Part shown: in pieces, positions 33,340 through 43,948 of the stretch
How the letters are laid out: each line of letters starts with the position of its first letter
Numbering within the stretch: position 1 is the stretch's first letter
NCBI RefSeq assembly: GCF_001644645.1
Contig: NZ_CP011390.1
Location: 5,101,501-5,165,500 of the forward strand
DNA length: 64,000 nucleotides
Source of the DNA: Flavisolibacter tropicus
GTDB taxonomy: Bacteria > Bacteroidota > Bacteroidia > Chitinophagales > Chitinophagaceae
Direction of reading: 5' to 3'
Position numbers and translations under genes: made by a program
The notes under the pieces: model-generated
Database searches by the model: none
The model's input: only the letters and a program-made list of their open reading frames with translations
What the model was told of the DNA's origin: nothing

Positions 33340-35961
33340 TTACATAGATTGTGGCTGTTCCACATCGTTTCTAAAAACAACCACGCCATCAAAAACATCA
33401 ACTAAAACCGGATGGGTTTTGTCAATATCACCGGCCAGTATTTTCTTACTCAAATTATTAACGATTTCCTTTTGAATTAGCCGCTTTAACGGCCGGGCTC
33501 CAAATTGTGGGTCAAAACCATTTTCTGCCAGGAAGTCGACCAAATAGTCGGAGAATTGGAGTTGTATACCACTATGAGCCACTAAGTTCTTCAGGTTTTC
33601 TAACTGAATGCGTATAATTCCCCGGATCTCGCTCTTCATTAAAGGTTGGAATAGAATGATTTCATCTACCCGGTTTAGGAACTCTGGTCGGATCGTTTCT
33701 TTTAATCTTGTCATGACCTCTTCCTTGGTGCGATCTACGACTTGCTCTTTATTTCGTTCCGTTACATCAGCAAAGTTTTCCTGTATAATATCGCTGCCCA
33801 AATTGGATGTCATGATAATGATGGTGTTCTTGAAGTTCACCACCCGGCCTTTATTATCGGTAAGGCGGCCATCGTCAAGTACTTGCAGCATTATATTCCA
33901 AACGTCAGGGTGGGCTTTCTCAATTTCGTCTAACAGTACCACCTGATAAGGTTTGCGTCTAACGGCTTCTGTTAATTGCCCCCCTTCATCGTAACCTACA
34001 TAGCCTGGAGGAGCGCCTACCAAACGAGAAACGGTATGTTTCTCCTGATATTCACTCATATCGATCCGGGTCAGCATATGCTCGTCATCAAATAGGTAAT
34101 CAGCGAGCGCTTTGGCGAGTTCCGTTTTGCCAACGCCTGTTGTACCAAGAAAGATAAAGGACCCTATCGGTCTCTTGGGGTCACTCAGTCCAGCACGGCT
34201 ACGACGAATAGCATCTGCAACAGCTGTAATTGCTTCGTCCTGTCCAACAACGCGGTTGTGTAATTCAGCTTCTAAATGCAAAAGCTTATCCCGCTCACTT
34301 TGCAACATCTTATTTACGGGTATGCCTGTAGCTTTAGCTACACTTTCCGCAATGTCTTCAGCATCCACTTCTTCCTTCATCAAACGGCGACTGTTCTGGC
34401 TAAGCTCGTTCAACTGTACTTGTAAGTCACCAATACTCTGTTCCTGCTCTTTGATCTTACCGTATCGGATCTCTGCTACTTTCCCGTAGTTTCCTTCACG
34501 TTCAGCCTGTTCGGCCTGTAGTTTTAGGTTCTCTATTTCTGCTTTGGCAGATTGTATCTTTTCTACTAATTCTTTTTCCTCTTGCCACTTGGACTTTAGT
34601 GTGTCACGTTCAACCGCTAAGTTGGCAATAGTTGTATTCAATTCTTTTAACTTCTCTTCATCGTTCTCGCGTTTAATGGCTTCGCGTTCTATTTCAAGTT
34701 GGCGGATCCTTCTTTCAAGTTCGTCTAGTTCCTCGGGCATGGAATTCATTTCCAAGCGAAGCTTTGCAGCGCTTTCATCGATCAGGTCAATCGCTTTGTC
34801 CGGTAAGAAACGATCAGTAATATATCGGGATGATAGCTCTACCGCTGCAATAATGGCTTCATCTTTAATACGTACATGGTGGTGTGTTTCGTAGCGGTCT
34901 TTGATACCTCGCAAAATAGAAATAGCATCTTCAACAGAAGGTTCGTCTACCATTACTTTCTGGAAACGGCGTTCTAATGCCTTATCCTTTTCAAAGTATT
35001 TTTGGTATTCATTTAGGGTAGTAGCTCCAATGGCGCGTAGTTCGCCACGGGCTAAAGCTGGCTTTAAAATATTTGCAGCATCCATTGCGCCTTCACCGCC
35101 ACCAGCACCAATAAGTGTGTGTATCTCATCAATGAATAGTATGATTTCGCCTTCGCTCGTGGAGACTTCCTTTACTACTCCTTTCAAGCGCTCTTCAAAT
35201 TCGCCTTTGTATTTGGCGCCTGCAATCAATTGGCCCATATCCAAAGCGAAGATGGTCTTGCTTTTTAAGTTTTCGGGTACATCGCCATTAACAATGCGCA
35301 TTGCCAAGCCTTCAGCTATTGCTGTTTTACCTACGCCGGGTTCACCTACCAAAATGGGATTGTTTTTGCTACGACGAGAAAGGATATGTAAGGTTCTGCG
35401 AATTTCTTCATCACGGCCAATAACAGGGTCTAATTTGCCTTGGCGTGCCATTTCGATTAAATTCTTAGCGTACTTATTTAACGTATTGAACTGTGTTTCC
35501 TGGGTTTGGGAAGTTACGTTGCTGCCTTTGCGTAAGTCCTTTACTGCTGTTATTAACCCGTTTTCGGTTAGCCCGGCATCCTTTAGCAAGTTGGCTGTAT
35601 TATCATTCCCTTGTACAATAGCTAATAAGAGATGCTCTGGCGTAACAAATTCGTCATTGAATGTTTTAATTATGGAACCGGCCCTCAATATAGTGTTGTT
35701 GGCATCCCGGCTAATAGACTGTGCTGGGTCGCCACCTTGTATTTTGCTCAGGCGATCAATTTGCGCATTTAGTTTGCTCTCCAATTGGTGAATGTTAACT
35801 GCATTCTTTTTCAATAGAAATTCTACTGGTGAGTCTTGTTGATCGAGTAATGCTTTTAGCAGGTGTTCGGTTTCTATGTTGGCATTCTGATGATTAAATG
35901 CCAGCTGCTGGGCCTGTTGAATAGCCTCAGCTGCTTTTATGGTAAAATTGGATAAGTTCAT
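33340..35961 (-). CDS. clpB: ClpB protein disaggregase
   Basis: An 873-residue AAA+ unfoldase that solubilises aggregates with DnaK. It has the Clp N-domain (about 1-150), first AAA+ domain with Walker A GEPGVGKT and Walker B ILFIDEIHTL, the coiled middle domain (about 400-525, rich in Glu/Lys/Leu) that distinguishes ClpB from ClpA/C, and second AAA+ domain with GTTGVGKT, pore loop GAPPGYVGYDEGG and Walker B VVLLDEIEKAH. It lacks the IGF/L ClpP loop, as expected. A terminator follows. Divergent from the serine hydrolase; no heat-shock element could be identified. Confidence 0.97.
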   Translation of the reverse strand: MNLSNFTIKAAEAIQQAQQLAFNHQNANIETEHLLKALLDQQDSPVEFLLKKNAVNIHQLESKLNAQIDRLSKIQGGDPAQSISRDANNTILRAGSIIKTFNDEFVTPEHLLLAIVQGNDNTANLLKDAGLTENGLITAVKDLRKGSNVTSQTQETQFNTLNKYAKNLIEMARQGKLDPVIGRDEEIRRTLHILSRRSKNNPILVGEPGVGKTAIAEGLAMRIVNGDVPENLKSKTIFALDMGQLIAGAKYKGEFEERLKGVVKEVSTSEGEIILFIDEIHTLIGAGGGEGAMDAANILKPALARGELRAIGATTLNEYQKYFEKDKALERRFQKVMVDEPSVEDAISILRGIKDRYETHHHVRIKDEAIIAAVELSSRYITDRFLPDKAIDLIDESAAKLRLEMNSMPEELDELERRIRQLEIEREAIKRENDEEKLKELNTTIANLAVERDTLKSKWQEEKELVEKIQSAKAEIENLKLQAEQAEREGNYGKVAEIRYGKIKEQEQSIGDLQVQLNELSQNSRRLMKEEVDAEDIAESVAKATGIPVNKMLQSERDKLLHLEAELHNRVVGQDEAITAVADAIRRSRAGLSDPKRPIGSFIFLGTTGVGKTELAKALADYLFDDEHMLTRIDMSEYQEKHTVSRLVGAPPGYVGYDEGGQLTEAVRRKPYQVVLLDEIEKAHPDVWNIMLQVLDDGRLTDNKGRVVNFKNTIIIMTSNLGSDIIQENFADVTERNKEQVVDRTKEEVMTRLKETIRPEFLNRVDEIILFQPLMKSEIRGIIRIQLENLKNLVAHSGIQLQFSDYLVDFLAENGFDPQFGARPLKRLIQKEIVNNLSKKILAGDIDKTHPVLVDVFDGVVVFRNDVEQPQSM

Positions 35962-36042
35962 AGCTCGTCTCTTTTATATTTTTCTTTTGAATCTTTCTAG
36001 TAAGTTCACAAACAATAATCCAACCAATATTAATCAGTTACT

Positions 36043-37095
36043 ATGACAGCTAATACCTTTTTGAACTGTCTGAAAGTCAGTCTTGTAGCGGTTTTTGTGA
36101 CCATATTTCAGCTTTCTTATGGACAAAGTTCCTGGAACGATGTAGAACAAGCCATTGCTTCCCGCCAACAATTATTAGGGAAGGATATGGTTGTCTTAAT
36201 TGCCAATAAAGACAGCCTACTCTTTCAAAAGACAGTAGGGGAGTTCAATACAAAAACCGCCGCTCCAATTGCTTCTGCCAGCAAATGGCTTACAGCAGCG
36301 TTGATCTTACAGGCAGTTGAGGAAGGTAAGATCTCCTTGGATGATAAGGTGGCTACCTATTTGCCCATTTTTGAAAAGTACGGCAAGAATTACATTACTA
36401 TACGGCATTGTTTGTCGCACATGACGGGTATACAAACTGAGCCAATGAAGTTGTTGAAATTGTTAGAACGGAAAAAGTTTGCTTCGCTAGAAGAGGAGGT
36501 AAACAGCTTTGCTGCAAAGGAGATTCAAAATAATCCGGGTGAAGCTTTTCGCTATGGAAATATCGGTTTGAATATAGCCGGACGTGTGCTGGAAGTTGTG
36601 TATAAGAAGAAGTTTGAGCAGCTTATTCGCCAAAAACTGCTTGTGCCATTAGGTATGCGGAAAACTACCTTTCAAACGATGGATGGTTCGGCGCCTAACC
36701 CCTCTGGTGGTGCTGTATCAACAGCAGAAGATTACCTGAAGTTTTTACAAATGGTATTAAACAATGGAACCCTTAACGGTCAAAAGATCTTAAGCGAAGC
36801 GTCAATTACTGAAATGCGTAAGATTCAAACGACGCCAGCTCAAATAAAACAAACGCCAAAATCGGCTGAAGGGTTTATGTATGCATCTGGTAGTTGGGCT
36901 TTAGAAACAAATAGCGATCAAAAACAAGCGGCGGTATTAGCTAGCCCTGGGTTATTTGGTACATGGCCAATGGTGGACTTCTCTAGAGGCTATGCCTGTA
37001 TCTTTTTTGTAAAGAACCTTTTGGGTGAAGAGCGGGCCGACGCTTATTTAGATATCAAAAAAGTAATTGATCCCCATTTTTCAGTTCATAAATAA
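36043..37095 (+). CDS. Serine hydrolase of the class C beta-lactamase/esterase family
   Basis: A 350-residue exported enzyme: signal peptide ending LSYGQ. The serine nucleophile is in SASK (SxxK) about 80 residues in, and the second catalytic motif is RYGN (YxN); the usual HxG near the end is not obvious. It has the ITIRHCLSHMTGI and GMRKTTF elements of the family. Such proteins are usually esterases or D-aminopeptidases rather than true beta-lactamases. It ends at a shared terminator. Confidence 0.85.
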   Translation: MTANTFLNCLKVSLVAVFVTIFQLSYGQSSWNDVEQAIASRQQLLGKDMVVLIANKDSLLFQKTVGEFNTKTAAPIASASKWLTAALILQAVEEGKISLDDKVATYLPIFEKYGKNYITIRHCLSHMTGIQTEPMKLLKLLERKKFASLEEEVNSFAAKEIQNNPGEAFRYGNIGLNIAGRVLEVVYKKKFEQLIRQKLLVPLGMRKTTFQTMDGSAPNPSGGAVSTAEDYLKFLQMVLNNGTLNGQKILSEASITEMRKIQTTPAQIKQTPKSAEGFMYASGSWALETNSDQKQAAVLASPGLFGTWPMVDFSRGYACIFFVKNLLGEERADAYLDIKKVIDPHFSVHK

Positions 37096-37116
37096 TGCAA
37101 GCTCTTAGCTTTAAAG

Positions 37117-37143
37117 AAAAAGCCCCGGTTTGCGGGGCTTTTT
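37117..37143. terminator. Bidirectional terminator
   Basis: AAAAAGCCCCG pairs with CGGGGCTTTTT around GTTTG, flanked by A and T tracts. It separates convergent genes and reaches the stop codon of the - strand one. Confidence 0.85.
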
Positions 37144-39054
37144 TTATTCTGTTTTTTTGACCAACACCAGCCGGCTGCGGTCGGCTTTGTAAATACGATC
37201 ATAGAAATCGGCTAGTTCTTTAAAGTCCTTTGCTGGGTATTTCCCAGCATACTGTTCGCGTATACGGATGTATGTCAGTTTATTCTTTTCCAGCTTTAGA
37301 ATGGAAGAATAGTACCCGTACTTGGTTTTTAAAGAAAGCGACTGAGGGATCGATTCTGGTTCGTAGCCATTAGGTAAATCTATGATTACACTATCAATGT
37401 CTTTGAATTCATAGTTAATACTGATGTCCGTTAGGCGTTCTGTTTCTGTATTTAGTTTGGTATTGCTTCTGTTAAGGACATTCGGAGTTATGAACAACCG
37501 TTTGCCTGTAATGGTGGCGTAGTTATTTACATCCACATCTAGCTGCTCTAATATTTCTGGGTGTTCACTTTTTTGTTCCTGGTAGGCAAAATCATTGATG
37601 TTATAGGTGGCTAGATCAAACTTCTTTTGTAATACTTCTTTAATCTTGTCTCTGGAAAGATTATTGATCATCTGATGCAAGTAGTCTTGCCGTACAGCGG
37701 CATACACACTCTTCGCATTTGCATGAAGTTTACCGGTTTCATCTATCACTCCTGTAATGGATCTTGTTTGGCGATTATCATTTAATGAGTACCTGGGTGT
37801 ACTCACTAAGGTGCCTCCGTTTTCGTTAATTATCAATGCCTTGCGGTTTCCTGTGAATTCACCCATATAGCCTGCCGGTGCCGTTTGGCTTGTACACTCC
37901 AGCCATAGCGTATCATTTTGCATTGGTACACATAAAATAGCATGATTGAACTGGTTAGAAGGAAAGTCTTCCATTAGATAGGTATCGTTAGCCCCAGCTC
38001 TAATAAGTGCATAATATGAATTGATGTTAGCCTCTTTTAATAAGCTATACATATAATTGGTCAACGCCTTGCAATCGCCATACCCCTTATTGGCAACATA
38101 AGCTGCATCAAAAGGCTGCCAACCGCCAATTCCTAATTGAATGCTAATGTATCTCGTGTTTTTCTGCAAGAAATCATATAGCAGCTTCACTTTCTGTTTA
38201 TTATCAGAAATACCAGCAGTTAATTGCTGTACTTTTTGTTTAATGAGGTCTGGTAAAACATCACGACCCTTCTTAAGCTCATAAAGGAACTTGCCAAAGT
38301 CCGTCCAGGAAGCCATATTGCCGCTATAGCCCTGCACCTCGAAAGCTGTTGGCGCTATCCTTACCATAGTTGTCAACTCCTGCCAGCGGGGTGAAAAGGA
38401 TTCTGATTCAATGGCTGGCTTATTAGTCAACCGCCAATTGAAACTCTTTTGTCCTTTGTCTGTTTTTATACTAGGCTCACCCTTATAGTTAAGCGCTTTA
38501 TATCTTATTGTATAATCAGATGGGCAGGTCACCGTAAAGCTAGTTTTTTCAACAGCTATATATTCATCATTCTGTGTCTCCCAAGTTGGAAAATGAAAGC
38601 TTTGATTTTGTTTAATGGTAACGCTATATTCTACAGTATATGGGTAAACCTTATAATAGAAGTTATGTGCCTTCACTCGGGTATCTTCCATTAAACTTAT
38701 GTCACTAACGCCGCTCAAATCTTGAATATCTTTGGTTTTCAGCTTCTTTATCAGTTTGCCAGTTGCATCAAATAAACTTCCTTCTATTTCACTAACTTCT
38801 CTCATTTTATCATACCACTCTACAAACTGCGCTTGCTCATCGCCATTTTCATTCAATATAGTAACAGCATATTTATGCCGTAATGTAGATGAAGTCGTGC
38901 TTTTGATCTCAAACATCATTTCTTCAACTCGCTTTACCACGTTTGCGTTTTTCAAGAGCGAGTCAGGGATGGCCTTGACATTATAGTTGGGTTGCGCTCT
39001 TATAGTGAATGCTGTCAAAATTGAAATGCAGAATAAATAAACCGTTCTTTTCAT
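37144..39054 (-). CDS. DUF3857 protein with transglutaminase-like domain (intact Cys)
   Basis: A 636-residue exported protein: signal peptide ending TIRAQ, DUF3857 N-terminal domain (about 50-220), then a transglutaminase-like fold with Cys328 in YGDCKALTNYM and a His in FNHAILCVP, and a C-terminal beta region. ATG 39054 is preferred to 39090 as it starts at the signal peptide. Its start is 4 bp after the upstream paralogue's stop, so the pair is co-transcribed. The family is widespread in Bacteroidota; the substrate is not known. The Cys is kept, unlike in the paralogue. Confidence 0.88.
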   Translation of the reverse strand: MKRTVYLFCISILTAFTIRAQPNYNVKAIPDSLLKNANVVKRVEEMMFEIKSTTSSTLRHKYAVTILNENGDEQAQFVEWYDKMREVSEIEGSLFDATGKLIKKLKTKDIQDLSGVSDISLMEDTRVKAHNFYYKVYPYTVEYSVTIKQNQSFHFPTWETQNDEYIAVEKTSFTVTCPSDYTIRYKALNYKGEPSIKTDKGQKSFNWRLTNKPAIESESFSPRWQELTTMVRIAPTAFEVQGYSGNMASWTDFGKFLYELKKGRDVLPDLIKQKVQQLTAGISDNKQKVKLLYDFLQKNTRYISIQLGIGGWQPFDAAYVANKGYGDCKALTNYMYSLLKEANINSYYALIRAGANDTYLMEDFPSNQFNHAILCVPMQNDTLWLECTSQTAPAGYMGEFTGNRKALIINENGGTLVSTPRYSLNDNRQTRSITGVIDETGKLHANAKSVYAAVRQDYLHQMINNLSRDKIKEVLQKKFDLATYNINDFAYQEQKSEHPEILEQLDVDVNNYATITGKRLFITPNVLNRSNTKLNTETERLTDISINYEFKDIDSVIIDLPNGYEPESIPQSLSLKTKYGYYSSILKLEKNKLTYIRIREQYAGKYPAKDFKELADFYDRIYKADRSRLVLVKKTE

Positions 39055-39058
39055 AGGA

Positions 39059-41077
39059 CTATTTTTTCTTCTTAAGTACAATCTGTTCATTGTGCTTTTT
39101 TACGATAAGATCAAAGAAGCCTCTGAGCCCTTCATAATCTTCAGCGAAAAAGTTGGCTTTTTTTAATTGTACACGTGAACGCATTTGAATCATATTTTCA
39201 TTCTTTACCATTATGTATTCAAAATAGCCTTCTCCTTCATTCAGCGCTACTTTTGTAGACTTTGGTAATTCGTCTACTTCATAACCTTCTGGGATAAACA
39301 TATTCATGACATAGGTTTCATCTATCGTATAAGGCATTTCTACAGGGTAGGCTCTTTCGGCAGACTTGAAATAGTTATCCTTATACCCTTCACCAAACAT
39401 GGGGTTGATATATAGGATGTTCTCAGTTCCAATATTGTTAAGCTTAATATTGTACTTTATGGCTAAGGGCTTCTCATAAGTCGCTAATGAATCAATTTGG
39501 AAATCACTTAATTCAATATTGTCAGTAAAGGAGGATTTCATCGATTTGAAAACATTGTCTTTTCCTTTCTCAGCTAATTTCTCCCGCATAGAAAGCGATT
39601 CATAGTAACCAAGGTTTGATGTAAGGCTGCCTACGTATTTCCCTTTTTCATCTTTACCAAAGTTTACCAACGTGGTTTTCCATTCTTTTACAGAATCAGC
39701 GTCCAGAAAGACAGGTTGAGGATCTGCGCTAATGATTCTCGAGTGGCCGTTGTAACATTTAATAGGTAAGTAATTAAAGCCAAGCTTGGGCTTTGTGGCA
39801 TCTAAAAAATAAGCTTGGTCGTTGTCTATTACTTTGGCAATTACATAATTGAACCGGTCTAATAAAGGATAAATCTCGTGCGTATAACCATGCTCCCGAG
39901 TGCTTAGCAAAACAGGGTCGGCTTGTATATCTTCATGCTTTAACATAGCAATAAGTAGAAGATTGATGTCTGCGGCACTACCATTCCTTGTTTTAAAGGT
40001 GTTCTTTAGAGAAGTAGTTAAATACATTCCGTTATTGGTACAAGTAAAATTATCTCGCACATAGGCATATATCTTTTGCGCTTTTTCCAGTTTCGATTTA
40101 GAAGTATTTGTTATGTTCTTTATTTCATCATCTAACCAGTTATTGTTTTTAGACAGTGTAGCACCAAAGTCTTCATGTTTCAACAATTCTTCACTCGCTT
40201 TCTCCCAATTACCCATAATATTTTGAGGTACAGTATTAGGGTACCGGACTTCTGATAATTGGAATTCAATTTTCGAAATATGGTTTTGCAGCGATGTAGT
40301 AAAGGGCTCTTCTTTTAACGCCGGTACATTCTTCATTACCCAACGAGAATCAGTAATTCTGCCGTCTAATTTGTAATAACTGTTAGCTGATGCACCTCCA
40401 GGTTCTACTACTGTAAATGAGCCACGCGTCTCCTTTCTTGTATTAATATTAAACTTATTAGAACCTTGTGATAAAAAAACGTAGTTGAAAAATTCTGGCA
40501 TACTTACATTGTATTCACTCCAGAGGCGAGGATAGCGGCCTTGAAACTGCCAAGGTTGGAGATTGAATAAAAAGTCTGAGGTAATTGTATAGGCAAATTC
40601 AATGATGCAACCCTCTTTGACAGCCGGTAGCGTAAACTTTTTGACTATCAAGTTTTTGTTGATTTTATCTTTAAAAATGCCCGATTCCTCCAGCTTGGTA
40701 GCTACAACATTCCCATTTTCCAAATGGTAGGTAGCTGCTTTTATTGAGCTTAGTTTTTCTTCACTGTTTCCAGAGGTGTAAAGAGGTATTTCTACACTAG
40801 CTAGATCAAAGCCATCCTTTTTTAGAATTTTAATACGGGCGTGGCGTTTAAAAACAAGACTGAACCGACCTTTGGAGTTTCCCTCAAATTCAGAAGAGCC
40901 AATATCTGCAATATAGACACCACTGGCACTAGAATCGAAGTTTTGTTTGGAAAGATCAAAATCTGCAGCAGTGATTTTACCAAACTTTAAACTTAATTTA
41001 TCCTGGGCTGCTAAGTAACTTTGCGGGAGCAAAAAAAAGAAAATAACAAGTAGCAGGACTGGTGCCGTCTTTTTCAT
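39059..41077 (-). CDS. DUF3857 transglutaminase-like paralogue lacking the catalytic Cys
   Basis: A 672-residue protein with a signal peptide ending SYLAAQ, a DUF3857 domain, and a transglutaminase-like core. In TRNGSAADINLLLIAMLK the position of the catalytic Cys is Ala368 (compare YGDCKALTN in the paralogue), and a later His (EHGYTHEIYP) and Asp (FLDATKPKLG) remain. It is probably a non-enzymatic binding fold. The downstream gene starts 4 bp after it, so the two are an operon of one Cys-containing and one Cys-less paralogue. Confidence 0.87.
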   Translation of the reverse strand: MKKTAPVLLLVIFFFLLPQSYLAAQDKLSLKFGKITAADFDLSKQNFDSSASGVYIADIGSSEFEGNSKGRFSLVFKRHARIKILKKDGFDLASVEIPLYTSGNSEEKLSSIKAATYHLENGNVVATKLEESGIFKDKINKNLIVKKFTLPAVKEGCIIEFAYTITSDFLFNLQPWQFQGRYPRLWSEYNVSMPEFFNYVFLSQGSNKFNINTRKETRGSFTVVEPGGASANSYYKLDGRITDSRWVMKNVPALKEEPFTTSLQNHISKIEFQLSEVRYPNTVPQNIMGNWEKASEELLKHEDFGATLSKNNNWLDDEIKNITNTSKSKLEKAQKIYAYVRDNFTCTNNGMYLTTSLKNTFKTRNGSAADINLLLIAMLKHEDIQADPVLLSTREHGYTHEIYPLLDRFNYVIAKVIDNDQAYFLDATKPKLGFNYLPIKCYNGHSRIISADPQPVFLDADSVKEWKTTLVNFGKDEKGKYVGSLTSNLGYYESLSMREKLAEKGKDNVFKSMKSSFTDNIELSDFQIDSLATYEKPLAIKYNIKLNNIGTENILYINPMFGEGYKDNYFKSAERAYPVEMPYTIDETYVMNMFIPEGYEVDELPKSTKVALNEGEGYFEYIMVKNENMIQMRSRVQLKKANFFAEDYEGLRGFFDLIVKKHNEQIVLKKKK

Positions 41078-41140
41078 ACAGTTGTTTTGGTTTATTGTCG
41101 GAGTTTAACGGGCTAAAGAAATATAAAATATCTGAGATAA

Positions 41141-42067
41141 ATGCTTTCCATTGAAAAAAATACCGCCTTGGTTAAAGCAAAAGCGCAGGCTTTTGGGTTT
41201 GACTATTGTGGTATTGCCCAAGCTAAGCGGTTAGATGAAGATGCCCGTCGTTTAGAGGCTTGGTTAAATAAAGGACTGCACGGAAAAATGCAGTACATGG
41301 AAAACTACTTTGACCTACGGATTGATCCAACGAAGCTTGTGCCGGGGGCAAAGTCCGTTATTACACTGTTGAAGAATTATTACCCACATGAACAAACGCC
41401 TAGCGGTCATGGTATTTCAAAATATGCCTGGGGGCAGGATTATCACACTGTTATCAAACAGCATTTAAGGAGCATGATTCAGGAATTGCAAGTTGATCTC
41501 GGTCAATTTGGTGGCAGGGGATTTGTCGATTCTGCACCTGTATTAGAACGTACCTGGGCGCAACGTAGTGGTTTAGGCTGGATTGGTAAAAACGGTAACC
41601 TGATTACAAAGGGAAGCGGATCTTTCTTTTTTATTGCCACCCTGATCGTAGATGTCGATCTTGTTTATGATGATCCTTTTGCCAAAGATTTTTGTGGCAG
41701 CTGTCAACGATGTATTGAGGCTTGTCCTACCCAAGCTATTCTACCCGATAAGACCATAAATGGTAGTCAATGTATTTCCTATTTTACCATTGAGCTAAAA
41801 GATGAACTAATTCCAACTGAAATGAAGGGCAAGTTTAACAACTGGATGTTTGGTTGTGATACATGTCAGGATGTGTGTCCATGGAACCGGTTTAGCAAGC
41901 CGAATTCAGAGCAAGGATTTACGCCTATTCCCGAAATATTAGATTTTACTACAAAGGATTGGGAAGAACTAAGCGAGGAGGCTTTCCGAAAGATATTCAA
42001 GCATTCCCCGCTTAGCCGTTCTAAATACAAGGGTATCCAACGAAATATAAAGTTCTTAAAGAGTTAG
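41141..42067 (+). CDS. queG: Epoxyqueuosine reductase
   Basis: A 308-residue cobalamin and iron-sulfur enzyme that does the last step of queuosine formation in tRNA. Visible: N-terminal [33 protein letters not shown]; first cluster [12 protein letters not shown]; second [13 protein letters not shown]. The length is near the usual 310-380 residues, on the short side, because the C-terminal HEAT-like part is absent, as in many bacterial QueG. Its end overlaps the next (convergent) gene by 12 bp. Confidence 0.95.
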   Translation: MLSIEKNTALVKAKAQAFGFDYCGIAQAKRLDEDARRLEAWLNKGLHGKMQYMENYFDLRIDPTKLVPGAKSVITLLKNYYPHEQTPSGHGISKYAWGQDYHTVIKQHLRSMIQELQVDLGQFGGRGFVDSAPVLERTWAQRSGLGWIGKNGNLITKGSGSFFFIATLIVDVDLVYDDPFAKDFCGSCQRCIEACPTQAILPDKTINGSQCISYFTIELKDELIPTEMKGKFNNWMFGCDTCQDVCPWNRFSKPNSEQGFTPIPEILDFTTKDWEELSEEAFRKIFKHSPLSRSKYKGIQRNIKFLKS

Positions 42068-42622
42068 CCCCATTTTAAAGACATACCTTCTTAGGCTGTA
42101 TTCAAACTTCTGAAAGTCGCTAGGAGGAGGGGGCCAGGAAGACCGCTCGGGGTGTAGGTTTATGATCTCAGATTTGTTCTTAACGCTGTATCCAAAGCTT
42201 ATGGTTACTGCGTTTGATTTAAAAGCACCGAAGTTGTAGCCAACTCCCAAGTCGTAATATAATCCTCCCTTTACCTCTGTTACAAACCATTCCTGCGGCT
42301 CTACATTACTCCAAATAAAATGGAAGCCACCATCTGCATAAACAAAAGGTGTACTGCTTTTTTGGAATAGATGTTTCCTGAGCTCTAAAAATAAGGGTAC
42401 AGATCGTTGCTTATAGTAATCAAGCCCTATACCTACACCAGCTACGTAGGTTTGATATTTTATCCCGTTGATGGATTGTAGCAATAGGGCTGAACCATCT
42501 TGTCCTTGCGCTAAGCCAACCTGATTAATGGAATGGAATTGTACAGCGTTTGCCTTCTTCGTTTTTTGTGCATTAGATAAAATGCAAGTGCTTAGTAGAA
42601 TAGCTGTTAGTAGATTTTTCAT
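42056..42622 (-). CDS. Outer-membrane beta-barrel-like protein
   Basis: A 188-residue protein with a signal peptide ending LSNAQ and alternating strands ending in an aromatic-containing tail ([14 protein letters not shown]). Repeated YxYxxxx and GVGYNFG patterns suggest a small barrel. It is the last gene of the sigma operon (7 bp after LVIVD), so it is probably made with that system. Family not recognised. Confidence 0.65.
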   Translation of the reverse strand: MKNLLTAILLSTCILSNAQKTKKANAVQFHSINQVGLAQGQDGSALLLQSINGIKYQTYVAGVGIGLDYYKQRSVPLFLELRKHLFQKSSTPFVYADGGFHFIWSNVEPQEWFVTEVKGGLYYDLGVGYNFGAFKSNAVTISFGYSVKNKSEIINLHPERSSWPPPPSDFQKFEYSLRRYVFKMGLTL

Positions 42623-42629
42623 AGTATGA

Positions 42630-43886
42630 CTATAAGGTTATAGCTACTTTACTAAGTTGTTTGATGTTGCTTCTATCCGAATAGTCATATTGATAAAGGC
42701 CATCCTTAGCTACTACTATCGCCACATTGTTATGTAATATGACATCATATGTCTCAATACCTTCTATTCTTTTTAATACCTGCAACTGATTTACATCTTT
42801 GGCGTCATAAATCTTCAACCCATCCTTGCCATCACAGATGAATAAGAGGTCACCATCTTTAGATAAGCCGTGAGGGTTGGTTAAGCTGTATGTCTTGATC
42901 AAGTTTGGTTGTAACAGGTTACTGATGTTTAAAACTTCAAGTTGGTTGGTAAAACCATTGCATTGCGTTCCTGAGCGAAGTGTAACATAGGCATGTTGTC
43001 CATCCGTAATGACAGGGTCGCAACTGCGTACATGTGAAAACTGTGAAATATAGGTAGGAGAGGATGGTGTTGTTATATCATAGATCAACATACCATTATT
43101 AGAACCAATAAACAATTTGTCCTGAAAGGGATAGATGGTCTCAATATTCCAGTTACCTAACTGCTTTTGGTTGATCTTGCTTGGATTGGATGTTTCTGAA
43201 ATGTCAAAAGTATAAAGCTCATTGGTGCTAACTGTATACAAGTAATTGTTTACAATAGAAAAGCGCGCCATGGAGCCTCCCATGCCTGTAGGTTGAGAAG
43301 CTGAAGCACGTACCGTAGCATCGGCGGAAGCATACATGCAGTTGGCGCAGTTGTTCCAAAACCGGGTAGTCTGACATTGTACTGTTGTGTCTCTTTCTGT
43401 GTAACCCACTACTACTTTCAATGAGTCCGGGTTAGAGCTGTTCCCCCAGTAGAAGCCTCCTCTGAATGGAAATACATTATTGATAAATTTTTTCGCTGTA
43501 ACCTGTGTAGGCTTGCTGATATCAAACACAACCATATCCGAGTAGGAATCAGCGTACAGATAATTTCCTTTTACAGCTAAGTCTACATTGCCCGGGATCG
43601 GAATAAAACTGATATTACGAGGAGATGAGGGGTTTGTATTGTCTATGATATGAATGCCTTTGTTAAGCTCATTGAGAAAGATATAGTCATTATAGAGGTA
43701 GAGTTTCCCTGTTTGCTTTAAATCCTGCGGTACAGTGCTTTTCATGGAAGCCCTTACCTGACTTAGACTTTGGTAAATGGGTTCATAAATCTTATAGGTA
43801 CTTGTGCAGGTGTCTTTCACACAGCTAGTAAGGGCCATCAACAAACAAAACGCAATGGAATTTGCTAAAAGCGTCATTTGTTTCAT
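42630..43886 (-). CDS. LVIVD-repeat lipoprotein
   Basis: A 418-residue lipoprotein (lipobox MALTSC) with several LVIVD/beta-propeller repeats, each like GKLYLYNDYIFLNELNKGIHIIDNTNPSSP and DLAVKGNYLYADSYSDMVVFDISKP, that would form a surface or periplasmic propeller. Function is unknown; in other Bacteroidota they sit next to surface systems. ATG 43886 gives the cleanest signal. Member of the sigma operon. Confidence 0.85.
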   Translation of the reverse strand: MKQMTLLANSIAFCLLMALTSCVKDTCTSTYKIYEPIYQSLSQVRASMKSTVPQDLKQTGKLYLYNDYIFLNELNKGIHIIDNTNPSSPRNISFIPIPGNVDLAVKGNYLYADSYSDMVVFDISKPTQVTAKKFINNVFPFRGGFYWGNSSNPDSLKVVVGYTERDTTVQCQTTRFWNNCANCMYASADATVRASASQPTGMGGSMARFSIVNNYLYTVSTNELYTFDISETSNPSKINQKQLGNWNIETIYPFQDKLFIGSNNGMLIYDITTPSSPTYISQFSHVRSCDPVITDGQHAYVTLRSGTQCNGFTNQLEVLNISNLLQPNLIKTYSLTNPHGLSKDGDLLFICDGKDGLKIYDAKDVNQLQVLKRIEGIETYDVILHNNVAIVVAKDGLYQYDYSDRSNIKQLSKVAITL

Positions 43887-43948
43887 ATGTGTCATTTTCC
43901 CTCTTGACACCTACTTTAAAAATGACGTTGCGTAATAGGGCATTTTTT

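Noticed and set aside
34901..35791. 296-codon frame antisense to clpB
   Set aside because: Shadow of clpB: its composition is Ser/Arg/Leu-rich as in antisense frames and it has no recognisable domain, while clpB is complete on the other strand.
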